Shown here piece by piece: positions 1 through 9,728 of a stretch of DNA of 64,000 nucleotides. The position numbers were made by a program, and so were the translations under genes. This stretch comes from Streptosporangiales bacterium. GTDB taxonomy: Bacteria; Actinomycetota; Actinomycetes; Streptosporangiales; WHSR01. Under the pieces are notes generated by a model. That model was not told the DNA's origin. It saw nothing but the letters and a program-made list of their open reading frames with translations, and did no database searches. Every line of letters begins with the position of its first letter. Position 1 is the first letter of the stretch. The stretch is from NCBI GenBank assembly GCA_009379995.1, contig WHSR01000004.1, positions 64,078-128,077 on the forward strand, given 5' to 3'.

Positions 1-1312
1 GGGCGAGTCGAGCGGCTTCGCGCACGGCAGTGTCCATACTCTCAGTGTCGGTGCGGGAGACCTCGACGACCGGGACATCCGGTGCGTGTCGCCGGAGAGC
101 CTCGCGAATCCTCGCCCTGTCCACACCGAGCAGCACCGTGCCGCTCAGCCGGGACGCCGAGCGCGCGACAAGGTCGTCGATGGGGGCGCCCTTGAGCTGC
201 CCGCCGGCGACCCAGACCACCGAGGGGTACGCGGACAGGGACGCCGCGGCGGCATGGGGGTTGGTGGCCTTCGAGTCGTCGACGTAGTCGACGCCGTGCA
301 CGTTCGCGACGTGGGCGATGCGGTGCGAGTCCGGGACGAAGGCCCGCAGGCCTTCGCGCACCGCGGCCGCGGGTACGCCGTAGGCCCGGGCGAGCGCCGC
401 GGCGGCCAGCGCGTTGGCCATGTTGTGCGGCGCGGGAGGCCGTACGTCGTCCCGCGAGGCAAGCTCAACGCCACCGGCGCGGCGCAGGTGCTCCTCGCCC
501 TCCCGGACCCCGAACGCCCGGTCGACGAGCATCCCGTCCGCGACGCCGAGACGCCCGCGCCTCGGCTCGCCCAGCGCGAAGCCCACCGTTTCGGGGAAGC
601 CGGCGGCGAGCCGGGTGGACCACTCGTCGTCGGCGTTGAAGACGTTGGTCGCATCCCGGCAAAAGATGCGCTTCTTGTCCGCGGCGTAGGCGTCCAGGGA
701 CCCGTGCCAGTCGAGATGGTCGGGTGCGACGTTCAACACGGCGGCGGCGTACGGGCGTACCGAGGTCGACCAGTGCAGCTGAAAGCTGGACAGCTCGACG
801 GCGAGGACCTGGTAGGGAGGGTCGGCAAGGACGGCGTCGATGAGAGGAAAACCGACGTTGCCAACCGCCGCCGTACGGTGGCCGGCCGCCTTGAGCATCG
901 CCGCGAGCATCTCGACCGTCGTGGTCTTGCCGTTCGTGCCGGTGAGCGCCAGCCACGCGGGGTGGTTTCGTGGCTGCACCCGCCAGGCCAGCTCGACCTC
1001 GCCGATCACCGGGATCCCCGCGGCGCGCGCGGCCGCCGGCAGCGGCGCCTGCGGTCGCCACCCCGGCGAGGTGACCACGAGCCGGGTGTCGTCCGGCAGC
1101 GTGTCGCCGTCGCCGAGGCGTACCGCCGCGCCCAGCGCACGAAGCTCGTTTGCCCGCTCCCCCTCGGCCTCGCCGTCACGGGCGTCGACGACCGTGACAC
1201 GCGCGCCGAGCCGCAGCAGCGCCCGCGCGGCCGGGACACCCGAGACCCCGATGCCGGCCACGCAGACCGGAAGTCCCTCCCACCCGGCGGATGGCTCGCG
1301 CGCCTCGCTCAC
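1..1312 (-). CDS. murD: UDP-N-acetylmuramoylalanine--D-glutamate ligase MurD (3' end outside window)
   Basis: MurD adds D-glutamate to UDP-MurNAc-L-alanine in the cytoplasm, the step before MurE. The frame starts at a GTG overlapping the mraY stop (GTGA) and runs off the window edge after about 437 codons, so the extreme C-terminus is not visible. The N-terminal Rossmann-like start reads [18 protein letters not shown], the Mur-ligase ATP loop TGTNGKTTT lies near residue 120, and [11 protein letters not shown] follows in the central domain. [14 protein letters not shown] is typical of MurD near the C-terminal domain. It is the last visible gene of the minus-strand dcw operon and is translationally coupled to mraY. 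Confidence 0.95.
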   Translation of the reverse strand, partial: MSEAREPSAGWEGLPVCVAGIGVSGVPAARALLRLGARVTVVDARDGEAEGERANELRALGAAVRLGDGDTLPDDTRLVVTSPGWRPQAPLPAAARAAGIPVIGEVELAWRVQPRNHPAWLALTGTNGKTTTVEMLAAMLKAAGHRTAAVGNVGFPLIDAVLADPPYQVLAVELSSFQLHWSTSVRPYAAAVLNVAPDHLDWHGSLDAYAADKKRIFCRDATNVFNADDEWSTRLAAGFPETVGFALGEPRRGRLGVADGMLVDRAFGVREGEEHLRRAGGVELASRDDVRPPAPHNMANALAAAALARAYGVPAAAVREGLRAFVPDSHRIAHVANVHGVDYVDDSKATNPHAAAASLSAYPSVVWVAGGQLKGAPIDDLVARSASRLSGTVLLGVDRARIREALRRHAPDVPVVEVSRTDTESMDTAVREAARLA

Positions 1313-2364
1313 TTCGGCATCCATTCCACGTAGAAGATGCCCAGGCCCAACGCCACCGCGAGGCCGGAGATGATCCAGAACCTGATCACGATGGTGGTCT
1401 CCGCCCAACCGGAAAGCTCGAAGTGGTGCTGCAGCGGCGCCATCTTGAAGACCCGGCGCCGGGTCAACTTGAAGAACCCGACCTGGGCGATCACCGACAT
1501 TATGATGATCACGAAGAGGCCGCCGAGCAGCGCGAGCAGGAGCTGGGTACGGGTGGTGATGGCCAGGCCGGCGAGCACGCCGCCCAGCGCCAGCGACCCG
1601 GTGTCTCCCATGAAGATGCGGGCCGGTGGGGCGTTCCACCATAGGAAGCCGACGCACGCACCGAGGACCGAGGCGGCGACGACCGCGAGATCGAGGGGAT
1701 CCCGGACGAAGTAGCAGTTCGGGACGAGGAACGCGGTACAGCTGTTGCGGAACTGCCAGTTCCCGATGAGCACGTACGCGGCCAGAACGAGCGTGGTAGC
1801 CCCGGTCGCGAGGCCGTCCAGCCCGTCGGTCAGGTTGACGGCGTTGGACCACCCCATGATGAGCAGAAGCGCCCACCCGACGAAGAGGTAAGGGCCGATC
1901 GACCCGCCGATGTCCCGCAGGAAGGAGATGTGCGGCGAGGCTGGCGTGATGCCCGAGCTGTTCGGGAACCTCAGCACGAGGTAGGCGAACGCGGCGCCGA
2001 CGACGAACTGCCCGAAGAGCTTGGCGCCGCTGCGCAGGCCCAGGCTGCGCTGCTTGTAGATCTTGATGAAGTCGTCGAGAAACCCGACCAACCCGAGCCC
2101 TGTCATCAGGCTGAGCACGAGCAGCGCGGACGGGGTCGGCGGGGTGAGCGTGGCGAGATGGGCGACCGAGTAACCGATCAACGAGCCGACCAGGATTACC
2201 GCGCCACCCATGGTGGGCGTACCCCGCTTGTCCTGGTGCGTGCTCGGCCCCTCGTCCCGGATCAGCTGCCCGTAGCCGCGGCGAGCGAAGATCCGGATGG
2301 CCAGGGGTGTGCCGAGAAGAGCAATGATCAAGGAGAGCGCCGAGGCGACGAGGATATTCCTCAC
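1309..2364 (-). CDS. mraY: phospho-N-acetylmuramoyl-pentapeptide transferase MraY
   Basis: MraY moves phospho-MurNAc-pentapeptide from UDP to undecaprenyl phosphate, making lipid I at the inner face of the membrane. The 351-residue product is almost entirely hydrophobic with about ten predicted membrane helices, the usual size for the family. Family motifs are visible: [15 protein letters not shown] with the metal-binding aspartates, and [12 protein letters not shown]. The GTG start overlaps the murF stop, and the stop overlaps the murD start, so expression is coupled in the order murF-mraY-murD. Confidence 0.97.
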   Translation of the reverse strand: MRNILVASALSLIIALLGTPLAIRIFARRGYGQLIRDEGPSTHQDKRGTPTMGGAVILVGSLIGYSVAHLATLTPPTPSALLVLSLMTGLGLVGFLDDFIKIYKQRSLGLRSGAKLFGQFVVGAAFAYLVLRFPNSSGITPASPHISFLRDIGGSIGPYLFVGWALLLIMGWSNAVNLTDGLDGLATGATTLVLAAYVLIGNWQFRNSCTAFLVPNCYFVRDPLDLAVVAASVLGACVGFLWWNAPPARIFMGDTGSLALGGVLAGLAITTRTQLLLALLGGLFVIIIMSVIAQVGFFKLTRRRVFKMAPLQHHFELSGWAETTIVIRFWIISGLAVALGLGIFYVEWMPK

Positions 2365-3776
2365 GCCCGTACCCCCTCGTCCAGCCCACTGTCCAGCCCG
2401 TCGTCCAGCAGGGCCATCGCGATTCGTTCGAGCGCCACCACGCGAGACGCCTTCACAAGGACGACGTCGCCGGGCCGCAGCCCCTCGCGCAGCATGGAGA
2501 CCGCAGCGTCAACGGAGTGGACGCGGTGGACCTCACCGGCCCATCCCGGCTGATTCTCGGCGCCGGCGAGGATGGGAGCCACCCCCTCGCCGACGCCCAC
2601 GAGTCGCGCGATGCCCAGGCGGGCGGCCAGCCGGCCGAGGTCCTCGTGGGCCTCCCGGGAGAACCCACCGAGCTCGGTCATCTGCCCGAGAACCGCCCAT
2701 GTGCGGCGGCCACGCCCCATCGAGGCCAACGACTCCAGCGCGGCCCGCATGGACTCTGGGTTGGCGTTGTAGGCGTCGTTGACGACTGTGACGCCGTCGG
2801 GACGCTCGGTGACCTCCATCCGCCACCTGCTCGGTACTGTCGCCTCGCTCAGCTTCTTCGCGACCACATCGACCGGCGTGCCGAGCTGGCGCGCCGCGGC
2901 GGCGACCGCGAGGGCGTTGGTGACGTAGTGGACGCCGAAGATCCGCAGAGCGACCGGCGCCGATCCCTCCGGGGTCGCCAGGGTGAAGCGAGGGCGGCCG
3001 GATCCGTCCAGCGTCACGTCCTCCGCGCGGACCTCGGCCTCGGCGGTGCGACCGAACAGGGTCACCCGTGCCGGCGTCCGTTTCGCCATGTCCCGTACCA
3101 ACTGATCGTCGGCGTTCAGCACCGCCACCCCGTCCTCGGGCAGCGCCTCGACGAGCTCGCCCTTGGCTTGTGCGATCGCCTCCCTGCTGCCGAACTCGCC
3201 CATGTGCGCGGTACCGACGTTCAGCACGACGCCGAGGTGCGGCGGGGCGATGCGGCACAGCCGCGCGATGTGCCCTACTCCCCGGGCGCTGACCTCGAGG
3301 ACCAGGTACCGGGTGCCGTGGTCGGCCCGCAGCACGGTGAGCGGATGCCCCACCTCGTTGTTGTACGAGCTCACCGGCGCCACCGTCGGTCCAAGGCCGC
3401 CGGCGAGATGGGCGAGCAGGTCCTTGGTGCTGGTCTTGCCCGACGAGCCGGTGACGCCGACCACCGTGACGTCGGGCAGGCGGTCCACCACCGTTCGGGC
3501 CAGCATGCCCAGCGCCTCGACAACGTCATCGACGAGGATCGCCGGGACGCCGACCGGGCGGGTGGCCAGAGCGCCCACGGCACCCGCGGCGACCGCCGCT
3601 GGGGCGTAATCGTGGCCGTCGACGTGCTCACCCCGAACGGCGACGAAGAGGGCGCCGTGGGTGGCCTGCCGGGAGTCGACCACCACCGGGCCGGACACCG
3701 GCGTGTCCGGCGTGGGGGCGTCGACCAGCCTGCCGCCGGTGCTCATGGCGATCTCGGCGAGAGACAGGGCGATCAC
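2361..3776 (-). CDS. murF: UDP-MurNAc-tripeptide--D-Ala-D-Ala ligase MurF
   Basis: MurF attaches D-Ala-D-Ala to the UDP-MurNAc-tripeptide, completing the soluble pentapeptide precursor. The chosen GTG start gives [15 protein letters not shown], the usual MurF N-terminus, and overlaps the murE stop (GTGA); a much longer open frame upstream lies inside murE and is not real. The product is 471 residues. The ATP loop [14 protein letters not shown] and the segment [15 protein letters not shown] are diagnostic. It sits between murE and mraY with overlaps at both ends. Confidence 0.95.
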   Translation of the reverse strand: MIALSLAEIAMSTGGRLVDAPTPDTPVSGPVVVDSRQATHGALFVAVRGEHVDGHDYAPAAVAAGAVGALATRPVGVPAILVDDVVEALGMLARTVVDRLPDVTVVGVTGSSGKTSTKDLLAHLAGGLGPTVAPVSSYNNEVGHPLTVLRADHGTRYLVLEVSARGVGHIARLCRIAPPHLGVVLNVGTAHMGEFGSREAIAQAKGELVEALPEDGVAVLNADDQLVRDMAKRTPARVTLFGRTAEAEVRAEDVTLDGSGRPRFTLATPEGSAPVALRIFGVHYVTNALAVAAAARQLGTPVDVVAKKLSEATVPSRWRMEVTERPDGVTVVNDAYNANPESMRAALESLASMGRGRRTWAVLGQMTELGGFSREAHEDLGRLAARLGIARLVGVGEGVAPILAGAENQPGWAGEVHRVHSVDAAVSMLREGLRPGDVVLVKASRVVALERIAMALLDDGLDSGLDEGVRA

Positions 3777-5308
3777 ACCCTGCCCCCTGACTTCACCCAT
3801 CGCTCCAGCACATCCGCGAGCACCACCCGATCGTCGAAGGGATGCACGACGCCGCCGACCTCCTGTCCCTGCTCGTGTCCCTTGCCCGCCACGACGACCA
3901 CGTCGCCCGGCCGCGCCCGCGAGACGGCCAGCTCGATGGCCTCCGCGCGGTCCGGCTCGACCACCACGTGTGCCCGCTCCGCCGGCGGTACCGCAACGGC
4001 ACCGTCCAGCATGGCGGCCAGGATGGCCATCGGGTCCTCGGATCGAGGATTGTCGTTGGTGAAGACGGCGAGATCCGCGAAGCGGGCTGCCGCCTCTCCC
4101 ATGAGCGGACGCTTGCCGCGATCGCGGTCGCCGCCACAACCGAGCACAACGATGAGCCGTCCATCGGTCACGGAGCGTACAGAGGTCAGGATCGCCTCCA
4201 CCGCACCGGGCTTGTGCGAATAGTCCACAACGGCGAGGAAGTCCTGGCCGGCATCGACGCGCTGCATCCGACCCGGCACACCGGGTAGCGCACTCACACC
4301 CAGCACTGCTGCCTGCAGGGACACACCGGCCTCGACGAGGGCCACGATGGCGCCGAGCGCGTTGTCCACGTTGAAGGGCCCCGGGATCGGCACCCATCCA
4401 TCGGCCTCGATGCCTCCCGGCCCGACGATCCGGAACGTACTCCCGTCGAGCCCGCACCGCACGTCCTCCGCCCGCCAGTCCGCCTCCGTGTCGCCGCTCG
4501 CGGAAAACGTCGTCACCGGGATCTCCGCGACCTCGGTCAGGGCGCGTCCGTGTGAATCGTCGACGTTGACCACCGCGACGTCGCTGTGGTCGCGGGTGAA
4601 GAGCCTGGCCTTGGCCGAGAAATAGTCCTCGAGGTCGGCGTGGAAGTCCAGGTGGTCCTGGGAGAGGTTGGTGAAGATGGCGACGTCGAAGTGCGCGCCG
4701 GCGGCCCGGGAAAGGGCGAGGGCGTGGCTGGATACCTCCATCGCGGCCGCGGTGACGCCCTGTTCGCGCATCACCGCGAACAGGGCGTGCAGGTCGGTCG
4801 CCTCCGGCGTGGTCAGGTCGCTCTTCAGGGTCGTGTCGCCGATCCTGGTTTCCACGGTGCCGACCAGGCCGGTGCGGTAGCCCGCCGCACGCAGACCGCT
4901 GTCCAACAGGTAGGCGGTGGTCGTCTTGCCGCTGGTGCCGGTCACCCCCAACAGCAGGAGGTCCCGGGCTGGCTCTCCGTACACCCACGAGGCCACCTGG
5001 CCCAGCCGTTCGCGGGGGTCGTCGACGGTCAGTACCGGAAGCCCGGTCCGCTCGGCACGCTCGCGGCCGGCAGGGTCGGTCAGAATCGCCACCGCCCCGC
5101 CCGCGGCCGCCTGGGCGGCGAAGTCGGCGCCGTGCACCCGGGTGCCGGAAAGCGCGACGTAGAGATCTCCCGGCCGGACCCGGCGGGAGTCGTGGGTGAT
5201 ACCGGTGACCGCGCCGCGGACCGGTTCGGTCAGTCCCAGCTCCGCCGCCAGCGTGGACAGCGGCCTGGGTGCGACTGCGGTGGGACGCATGGCGTCTGCG
5301 GGAGGCAC
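3773..5308 (-). CDS. murE: UDP-MurNAc-L-Ala-D-Glu--diamino acid ligase MurE
   Basis: MurE adds the third, diamino residue to the peptidoglycan stem peptide in the cytoplasm. The 511-residue product has the loop GVTGTSGKTTTAYLL, EVSSHALALSRAAG, and NLSQDHLDFH typical of Mur ligases. The substrate-selecting motif reads DNPRSEDP, close to the DNPR motif of meso-diaminopimelate-adding MurE, so meso-DAP is the inferred residue. The GTG at the given start follows the ftsI stop by 16 bases; an internal ATG six codons later (MRPTAVAPRPLSTLA) is an equally possible start since neither has a strong Shine-Dalgarno. Confidence 0.95.
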   Translation of the reverse strand: MPPADAMRPTAVAPRPLSTLAAELGLTEPVRGAVTGITHDSRRVRPGDLYVALSGTRVHGADFAAQAAAGGAVAILTDPAGRERAERTGLPVLTVDDPRERLGQVASWVYGEPARDLLLLGVTGTSGKTTTAYLLDSGLRAAGYRTGLVGTVETRIGDTTLKSDLTTPEATDLHALFAVMREQGVTAAAMEVSSHALALSRAAGAHFDVAIFTNLSQDHLDFHADLEDYFSAKARLFTRDHSDVAVVNVDDSHGRALTEVAEIPVTTFSASGDTEADWRAEDVRCGLDGSTFRIVGPGGIEADGWVPIPGPFNVDNALGAIVALVEAGVSLQAAVLGVSALPGVPGRMQRVDAGQDFLAVVDYSHKPGAVEAILTSVRSVTDGRLIVVLGCGGDRDRGKRPLMGEAAARFADLAVFTNDNPRSEDPMAILAAMLDGAVAVPPAERAHVVVEPDRAEAIELAVSRARPGDVVVVAGKGHEQGQEVGGVVHPFDDRVVLADVLERWVKSGGRV

Positions 5309-5324
5309 GGCGAGAGATTACCTG

Positions 5325-7271
5325 TCATGGCCTGGCGTACAGCCGGATGTCCGGTGGCTTGGTCCCCGACGGGGGAATCTTGCGGCTCTTCAGCGCAAAG
5401 GACATCACGTCCTTGAACACTGGCGCCGCCACCACGCCACCATAGTGGCCCCGCTTGGGGTTCTGCAGGACGACCTGCACAACCAGCTCGGGGTCGTCGG
5501 CCGGGGCGAACCCGACGAACGTCGCGGTGTAGCCGCGATAGCAGCCACAGGCGGGATCGACCCGCTGCGCCGTACCGGTCTTGCCGGCGACGCGGTAACC
5601 GGGGATCTGCGCCGCGGGGGCGGTGCCCTCCTCCGAGACCACCTTCTCCAGCATGCGGCTCAGCTGGCGGGCCGTCTTCTCGCCGATGACGCGCCGCTTC
5701 TCGGACGGTTCGGCGGGCTGGTACGTGCCCTCCTCGTCGGTGGTCCCCGCGATCAGGCTGGGCTCCGCGCGGACGCCACCGGCCGCGATGGTCGCGAAGA
5801 CGCTCGCCATCTGGATGGTGTTCGCGGAAACACCTTGACCGAAGGGGACCGTGTAGTGCTGGCTGGCGGACCAGTCCTCGGGCGGAGGCAGGAGGCCGGG
5901 GCTTTCACCCGGAAGGCCGAGCCCGCTCGGCCCTCCGAAGCCGAACTTCCGCAGGTACTGGTAGAGCGTGGGCGACCCGATCCGCTCGGCGGTCAGGAGC
6001 GTGCCGATGTTGCTCGACTTCGCGAGCACCCCGGCGAACGTGAGCTGTTCGGTCGGGTGGTAGCTCGAGTCGTGGAAGGTGGTGCCGGCCCGGCGCAGGG
6101 TGGGCGGCACCGTAAAGGGGGTCTTCGGCGTGACGGCGCCCGTCTCCAGCGCCGCCGCGGCCGTGATCACCTTGTTCGTGCTCCCCGGCTCGTACACGTC
6201 GGTGACCGCCCGGTTGCCGATCTTGTCCGGTGACGCCTCGTCGGGCAGGTTGGGGTCGAAGCTGGGAGCGGTGGCGAGGCCGAGGATCTGGCCGGTACTC
6301 GGCTCCATGACCGCTACCGTCCCGCTGTCCGCCCCGCTCTGCTCCACCTGATCGGCGATGGCCCGCTCCGCCTTCCACTGGATGTCCCGGTCGATGGTCA
6401 GGCGGACGTCCCGGCCCCGCTTGGGCGGCCGCCGTTGGTCCGACGACATCGGGATCGGCTGACCGTTGCGGCCGATCTCCACCGTCTGCCGGCCGTCGCG
6501 GCCGGCGAGCTGGCGGTCCAGCGCGTACTCGATCCCGGCGAGCCCGTGGCCGTCCCGCCCGACCAACCCGATCACGTTGGCGCCAAGCGACTCCGAGGGG
6601 TAGATGCGGTCGTGGTCGGGCTGGGTAGCGATGCCCCTGTATCCCAGCTTCAGAATCTGCTGTGCCCTCTCCGGCGACACCTCCCGGGCCAGGTACACGA
6701 ACCGACCCGGGGTGTCGAGCTTCTCCCGGATCTCCCCGGCCGGCACGTCGAGCAGCGGGGCAAGTGCGCCGGCGATCTCGTCCTTCTTTCCCGGCTCGAC
6801 AAGGCCGGGGTCGGCGAAGACGGCCCGCGCGTCCATGGTCATCGCCAGCGGCTGGCCGTGCGCGTCGGTGATCGTGCCGCGGTTGGCCGGAAGGTTGAGC
6901 GACACGAGTCGCTGCTGCGCGGCCTGGGCGGCGTAGGCGTCGTTCTCGAGCCACTGGAGCTGGACGAGACGCCCGGCGAAGACGGAGAGCACGAACGCCA
7001 TGAGGATCACGCTCGCCCGCAGCCGGCGCGTCGAGTCGCTGAGCCGCGCCAGGCGGCGGCGCGGCTGACTGCGCGGTCGCCGAGAGGGCGCGGAAACCTG
7101 CCCGGGACCCGGCCGGCCCGCGGCCGACGTACGGCGAGGGCTGCGCCGCGTCGATCCGGCGCTCCCGGAACGCGGGGGGTTCGACCGGCGCCTACCCGAT
7201 CCGCTGGCAGGCGACGGTCCCGGTGGCGGCGCATGGCCGCGCGGCGGGCCGGGGCCCCGCCTGGGCCTCAC
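5325..7271 (-). CDS. ftsI: septal penicillin-binding protein 3 (FtsI/PbpB)
   Basis: Septum-specific peptidoglycan transpeptidase. A basic, proline-rich N-terminal tail precedes one membrane helix (ASVILMAFVLSVFAGRLVQL), then a PBP dimerisation domain (NRGTITDAHGQPLA) and the transpeptidase domain. The catalytic set is present: EPGSTNK with the nucleophile near Ser364, SSN in KSSNIGT, and KTGTA with Lys near 564. I chose the GTG at 7271 because AGGTGAGG lies just upstream, partly formed by the ftsL stop region; the open frame reaches back to 7415, but that part overlaps ftsL. The product is 648 residues, normal for actinobacterial FtsI. Confidence 0.93.
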   Translation of the reverse strand: MRPRRGPGPPRGHAPPPGPSPASGSGRRRSNPPRSGSAGSTRRSPRRTSAAGRPGPGQVSAPSRRPRSQPRRRLARLSDSTRRLRASVILMAFVLSVFAGRLVQLQWLENDAYAAQAAQQRLVSLNLPANRGTITDAHGQPLAMTMDARAVFADPGLVEPGKKDEIAGALAPLLDVPAGEIREKLDTPGRFVYLAREVSPERAQQILKLGYRGIATQPDHDRIYPSESLGANVIGLVGRDGHGLAGIEYALDRQLAGRDGRQTVEIGRNGQPIPMSSDQRRPPKRGRDVRLTIDRDIQWKAERAIADQVEQSGADSGTVAVMEPSTGQILGLATAPSFDPNLPDEASPDKIGNRAVTDVYEPGSTNKVITAAAALETGAVTPKTPFTVPPTLRRAGTTFHDSSYHPTEQLTFAGVLAKSSNIGTLLTAERIGSPTLYQYLRKFGFGGPSGLGLPGESPGLLPPPEDWSASQHYTVPFGQGVSANTIQMASVFATIAAGGVRAEPSLIAGTTDEEGTYQPAEPSEKRRVIGEKTARQLSRMLEKVVSEEGTAPAAQIPGYRVAGKTGTAQRVDPACGCYRGYTATFVGFAPADDPELVVQVVLQNPKRGHYGGVVAAPVFKDVMSFALKSRKIPPSGTKPPDIRLYARP

Positions 7272-7278
7272 AGGGGCC

Positions 7279-7791
7279 TCACCTGGCGTCCTCCGCCGAG
7301 CGAGCATCCCCCGCGCCATCCGACCGGGTGCGCGTCTCCGGCGCGGGGTTCGGTGCGGGGTTCGGTGCGGGGTTCGGCGCGGCCTCCGCCTTGCCGACCA
7401 CCTTGCCCCGCTCAAGGTCGACGAAGGCGCTGCCCGAAGCGGGCACCATGCCGAGCGCCCGCGCCTTTCCGGCCAGCGCCTCGGGTGCCTCCGCGCGCGC
7501 CACCTCCTGCTGCAGCGCCTGCTCTCGTTGCTCCAGCAGCGTGGTGCGCTGGCGCAGCTCGTGCGCGGCGAACGCGTCTTGGGCCAGCACCGTGTTCAGC
7601 AACAACAGGCTGACCAGGCCTCCGCCGAGCAGACCCACGATGAGCAGGACGAACGGCATCCTGGGCGGATGCGACGGCCGTGGGACCGACCGGGAGCGAG
7701 CCACCCCGGTGACCGGACGGTGTGTTCGCCGGGTGGCCGTACGCGGCCGGCCCGTCGACCTGCGGCGCGTGGGTGTGAGTGTCGTGGTCAT
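7279..7791 (-). CDS. ftsL: FtsL-like septum-formation protein
   Basis: A 170-residue bitopic membrane protein in the ftsL position between rsmH and ftsI. FtsL works with FtsQ and FtsB in the divisome. The ATG overlaps the rsmH stop (ATGA). A basic cytoplasmic segment of about 45 residues precedes one membrane helix ([20 protein letters not shown]), followed by a short Q/E/L-rich coiled coil ([20 protein letters not shown]). The C-terminal tail contains the repeat [15 protein letters not shown], made by a 12-base tandem repeat near 7350-7385. Sequence conservation in FtsL is low, so the call rests on position, size and topology. Confidence 0.85.
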   Translation of the reverse strand: MTTTLTPTRRRSTGRPRTATRRTHRPVTGVARSRSVPRPSHPPRMPFVLLIVGLLGGGLVSLLLLNTVLAQDAFAAHELRQRTTLLEQREQALQQEVARAEAPEALAGKARALGMVPASGSAFVDLERGKVVGKAEAAPNPAPNPAPNPAPETRTRSDGAGDARSAEDAR

Positions 7792-8804
7792 CTGGTTCCC
7801 TCCCCCTCTTCGTTGCCCCGTTCGCCCACGGCGTCCGCTGGCTCGGCCTCCCGAACCCTCTCGGCGGCCCGCAGCCGGGCCGAGGCGGCCCGTGGGTTGT
7901 CGGCGACCTCGTCCTCGCCCGGCCGTTCCGCGCCGCGGGTGAGCAGCCGGAACCGCGGTCCGCGGCCGGGCAGAGCGACGGGCAGGCCCCGCGGTGTCGT
8001 GTCGGTGGTCCACGCCCCCAGCTCCCGCTTGACCAACCGGTCCTCCAGCGACTGGTACGAGAGGGCGACGATGCGTCCCCCCAGGGCCAGGGCGTCGAGC
8101 GCGGCCGGCAATGCCCGCTCCAGCGCGGCGAGCTCACCGTTCACCTCGATCCGCAGGGCCTGGAACGTCCGCTTCGCGGGATGACCGCCGGTACGCCGGG
8201 TGGCCGCCGGGACAGCACCCCGCACGATGTCGCTGAGTCGTCGCGTCGAGGTGATGGGGCCGCGGGTTCGCTCCCGCGCCACGGCGTCCGCGATTCGGCG
8301 CGCGAACCGCTCCTCGCCGTACGTCCGCAGCACGCGCGCCAGCCTCTCCGCCGGGTAGCCGTTCACCACCTGGTCAGCGGTCAGCTCCTGGGACTGGTCC
8401 ATGCGCATGTCCAGCGGCCCCTCGTCGGAGTACGCGAAGCCCCGGCCGGCCATGTCGACCTGGAGCGACGACAGCCCAAGGTCGAAGAGCACGCCGCGAA
8501 CACGGCGATGGCCCAGACCGGCGAGAACGCTCGGGAGCTGGTCGTAGATCGCGTGGACGAGGGTGACCCTGTCCCCGTACCGCGCCAGCCGCCGGCGGGA
8601 CCGCTCCAGCGCCTGCTCGTCGCGGTCGATGCCGACGACTCGCAGGGTGGGGTGCTTGACGAGCAGAGCCTCGGCGTGCCCGCCCAGGCCGATCGTGGCG
8701 TCGACGTGAACCGCCTGCCGCTCGGTGAGGGCCGGCGAAAGGAGCGCGACAACCCGCTCCAGCATCACGGGCGCGTGCCCGGTCCCGCCGTTCGCGACGT
8801 CCAT
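7788..8804 (-). CDS. rsmH: 16S rRNA (cytosine-1402-N4)-methyltransferase RsmH
   Basis: RsmH (MraW) methylates the N4 position of C1402 in the 16S rRNA decoding centre using S-adenosylmethionine. The ATG at 8804 gives [19 protein letters not shown], with the family motif [11 protein letters not shown] at the start; the longer open frame reaching into mraZ is not real. The SAM-binding loop is [15 protein letters not shown], followed by [21 protein letters not shown] and [15 protein letters not shown] [10 protein letters not shown]. The product is 338 residues. The stop overlaps the ftsL start. A gap of 179 bases separates it from mraZ. Confidence 0.96.
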   Translation of the reverse strand: MDVANGGTGHAPVMLERVVALLSPALTERQAVHVDATIGLGGHAEALLVKHPTLRVVGIDRDEQALERSRRRLARYGDRVTLVHAIYDQLPSVLAGLGHRRVRGVLFDLGLSSLQVDMAGRGFAYSDEGPLDMRMDQSQELTADQVVNGYPAERLARVLRTYGEERFARRIADAVARERTRGPITSTRRLSDIVRGAVPAATRRTGGHPAKRTFQALRIEVNGELAALERALPAALDALALGGRIVALSYQSLEDRLVKRELGAWTTDTTPRGLPVALPGRGPRFRLLTRGAERPGEDEVADNPRAASARLRAAERVREAEPADAVGERGNEEGEGTR

Positions 8805-8956
8805 CTCGACCCTATCTGCCAGAAGATTCACCGATTCCGGTCGCCGGCTCGCTGATCCCGATCCGGCCAGGTCCCCATCCGCGTTTGGGGAAGATCGCCA
8901 CCTGGCGCCGGGGAAGATGCGCCAGCTGGCAGAGCGCGGGTGGAGACCTCGCCGAA

Positions 8957-8970
8957 CGAACGTGCGTTCT
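8957..8970. promoter_or_regulatory. candidate LexA (SOS) box between mraZ and rsmH
   Basis: The 14 bases CGAACGTGCGTTCT match the actinobacterial LexA consensus CGAAC-N4-GTTYG at all but the last base. It lies in the gap between the mraZ stop and the rsmH start, about 150 bases before rsmH. No start or promoter of another gene lies nearby. This is a sequence match only; a chance match is possible. Confidence 0.35.
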
Positions 8971-8983
8971 CGCACCGGCGGAA

Positions 8984-9415
8984 CTAGAGAACTCCTGGCA
9001 ACACCTCCTCCGAGAGTCCCGCGAATGTCTGCTCCTGCTCGCCGAGGTAGGACTCCCACGCGGCGGCGTCCCATATCTCCAAGCGCGTGTTCGCCCCGAT
9101 GACGACGCAGTCGCGGTCCAATCCGGCGTACTCCCGCAGCGCGGGAGGAACGGTGATCCGGCCCTGCCGGTCGAGCTCCTCGTCGGAGGCGCTCGCGAAG
9201 AACACCCGGCTGTAGTCCCGTACCGCCTTGGCGGTGACGGGGGCGGTACGCAGGGCCTCGGTAATGCGCTGGAACTCCACCAACGGAAAGGCGTAGAGGC
9301 AGCGCTCCTGGCCCTTCGTGATCACCAATCCCCCAGCCAGCTCCTCGCGGTACTTCGCCGGCAGGATCAACCGGCCCTTGTCGTCCAGCCGTGGGTGATG
9401 GGTACCGAGAAACAC
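8984..9415 (-). CDS. mraZ: MraZ transcriptional regulator of the dcw operon
   Basis: MraZ is an AbrB-fold DNA-binding protein that binds tandem repeats in its own promoter and represses or tunes the dcw operon. I chose the GTG at 9415, giving [20 protein letters not shown], the canonical N-terminus, with GGGAGG seven bases upstream; a GTG at 9430 would remove that ribosome site. The product is 143 residues with two MraZ half-repeats ([16 protein letters not shown] and [16 protein letters not shown]). It is the first gene of the minus-strand dcw operon. Confidence 0.96.
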   Translation of the reverse strand: MFLGTHHPRLDDKGRLILPAKYREELAGGLVITKGQERCLYAFPLVEFQRITEALRTAPVTAKAVRDYSRVFFASASDEELDRQGRITVPPALREYAGLDRDCVVIGANTRLEIWDAAAWESYLGEQEQTFAGLSEEVLPGVL

Positions 9416-9460
9416 GGCCCACCTCCCCACGACTTAAGGGAGCCCCTAGGCTCCATGTGC

Positions 9461-9492
9461 CCCCACTGTACCCCACTATTCCCCACCGTCAA
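9461..9492 (-). promoter_or_regulatory. mraZ promoter with three MraZ boxes
   Basis: On the minus strand a -35 TTGACG (9492-9487) and a -10 TACAGT (9470-9465) are 16 bases apart. Three GTGGGG direct repeats with an exact 10-base period lie at 9481-9486, 9471-9476 and 9461-9466, covering the spacer, the -10 and the bases after it. Repeats of TGGGN separated by five bases are the known MraZ operator type, so autoregulation by occlusion of the promoter is the natural reading. The start codon is about 46 bases downstream. Confidence 0.8.
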
Positions 9493-9546
9493 CCTTTCCG
9501 AGCCCGCGCGCCGCCTCTTTCGTACGTAAAGCAGCAGGTCACAACC

Positions 9547-9566
9547 GTGGGGGAATGTGGGGGAAG
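9547..9566 (+). promoter_or_regulatory. second, oppositely oriented pair of MraZ-like repeats
   Basis: The plus strand carries GTGGGGGAAT followed directly by GTGGGGGAAG, again with a 10-base period and TGGGG half-sites separated by five bases. It faces away from mraZ, about 55 bases upstream of its -35. A weaker pair with the same period (GTGGAGG and GTGGGG) lies at 9684-9699. No plus-strand gene follows, so these may extend the MraZ operator region as auxiliary sites. Inference from pattern only. Confidence 0.4.
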
Positions 9567-9728
9567 CCGGCGTCGAAGGGACCGCCGCGCACCGGCGCGG
9601 CGTGTGTCAGCCGTCGAAGACGGCCCCTTCTGCCGAGGAAAACACCTGGTAAAGCCGCCGCGGACGCGCGGAGCGGGCCCGCGGTGGAGGAAAGTGGGGT
9701 GCCCTCACCTCAGTCAGGGAGCGGGGGG

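Larger units (their letters stand above)
9416..9728. other. intergenic region between the metal transporter operon and mraZ
   Basis: This 313-base gap lies upstream of mraZ and downstream of the last transporter gene. It contains the mraZ promoter and the MraZ-like repeats listed separately. Open frames on the plus strand here have no recognisable product and no convincing ribosome site, so I see no gene. No strong terminator hairpin for mraZ-directed transcription was found. Confidence 0.6.

Noticed and set aside
86..1333. Long plus-strand open frame of 415 codons
   Set aside because: It is antisense to murD, has basic, low-complexity composition and no family motif; typical shadow in high-GC DNA.
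7272..7415. Arg/Pro-rich N-terminal extension of FtsI
   Set aside because: It overlaps ftsL and would double-code the repeat region; the GTG at 7271 has a good ribosome site.
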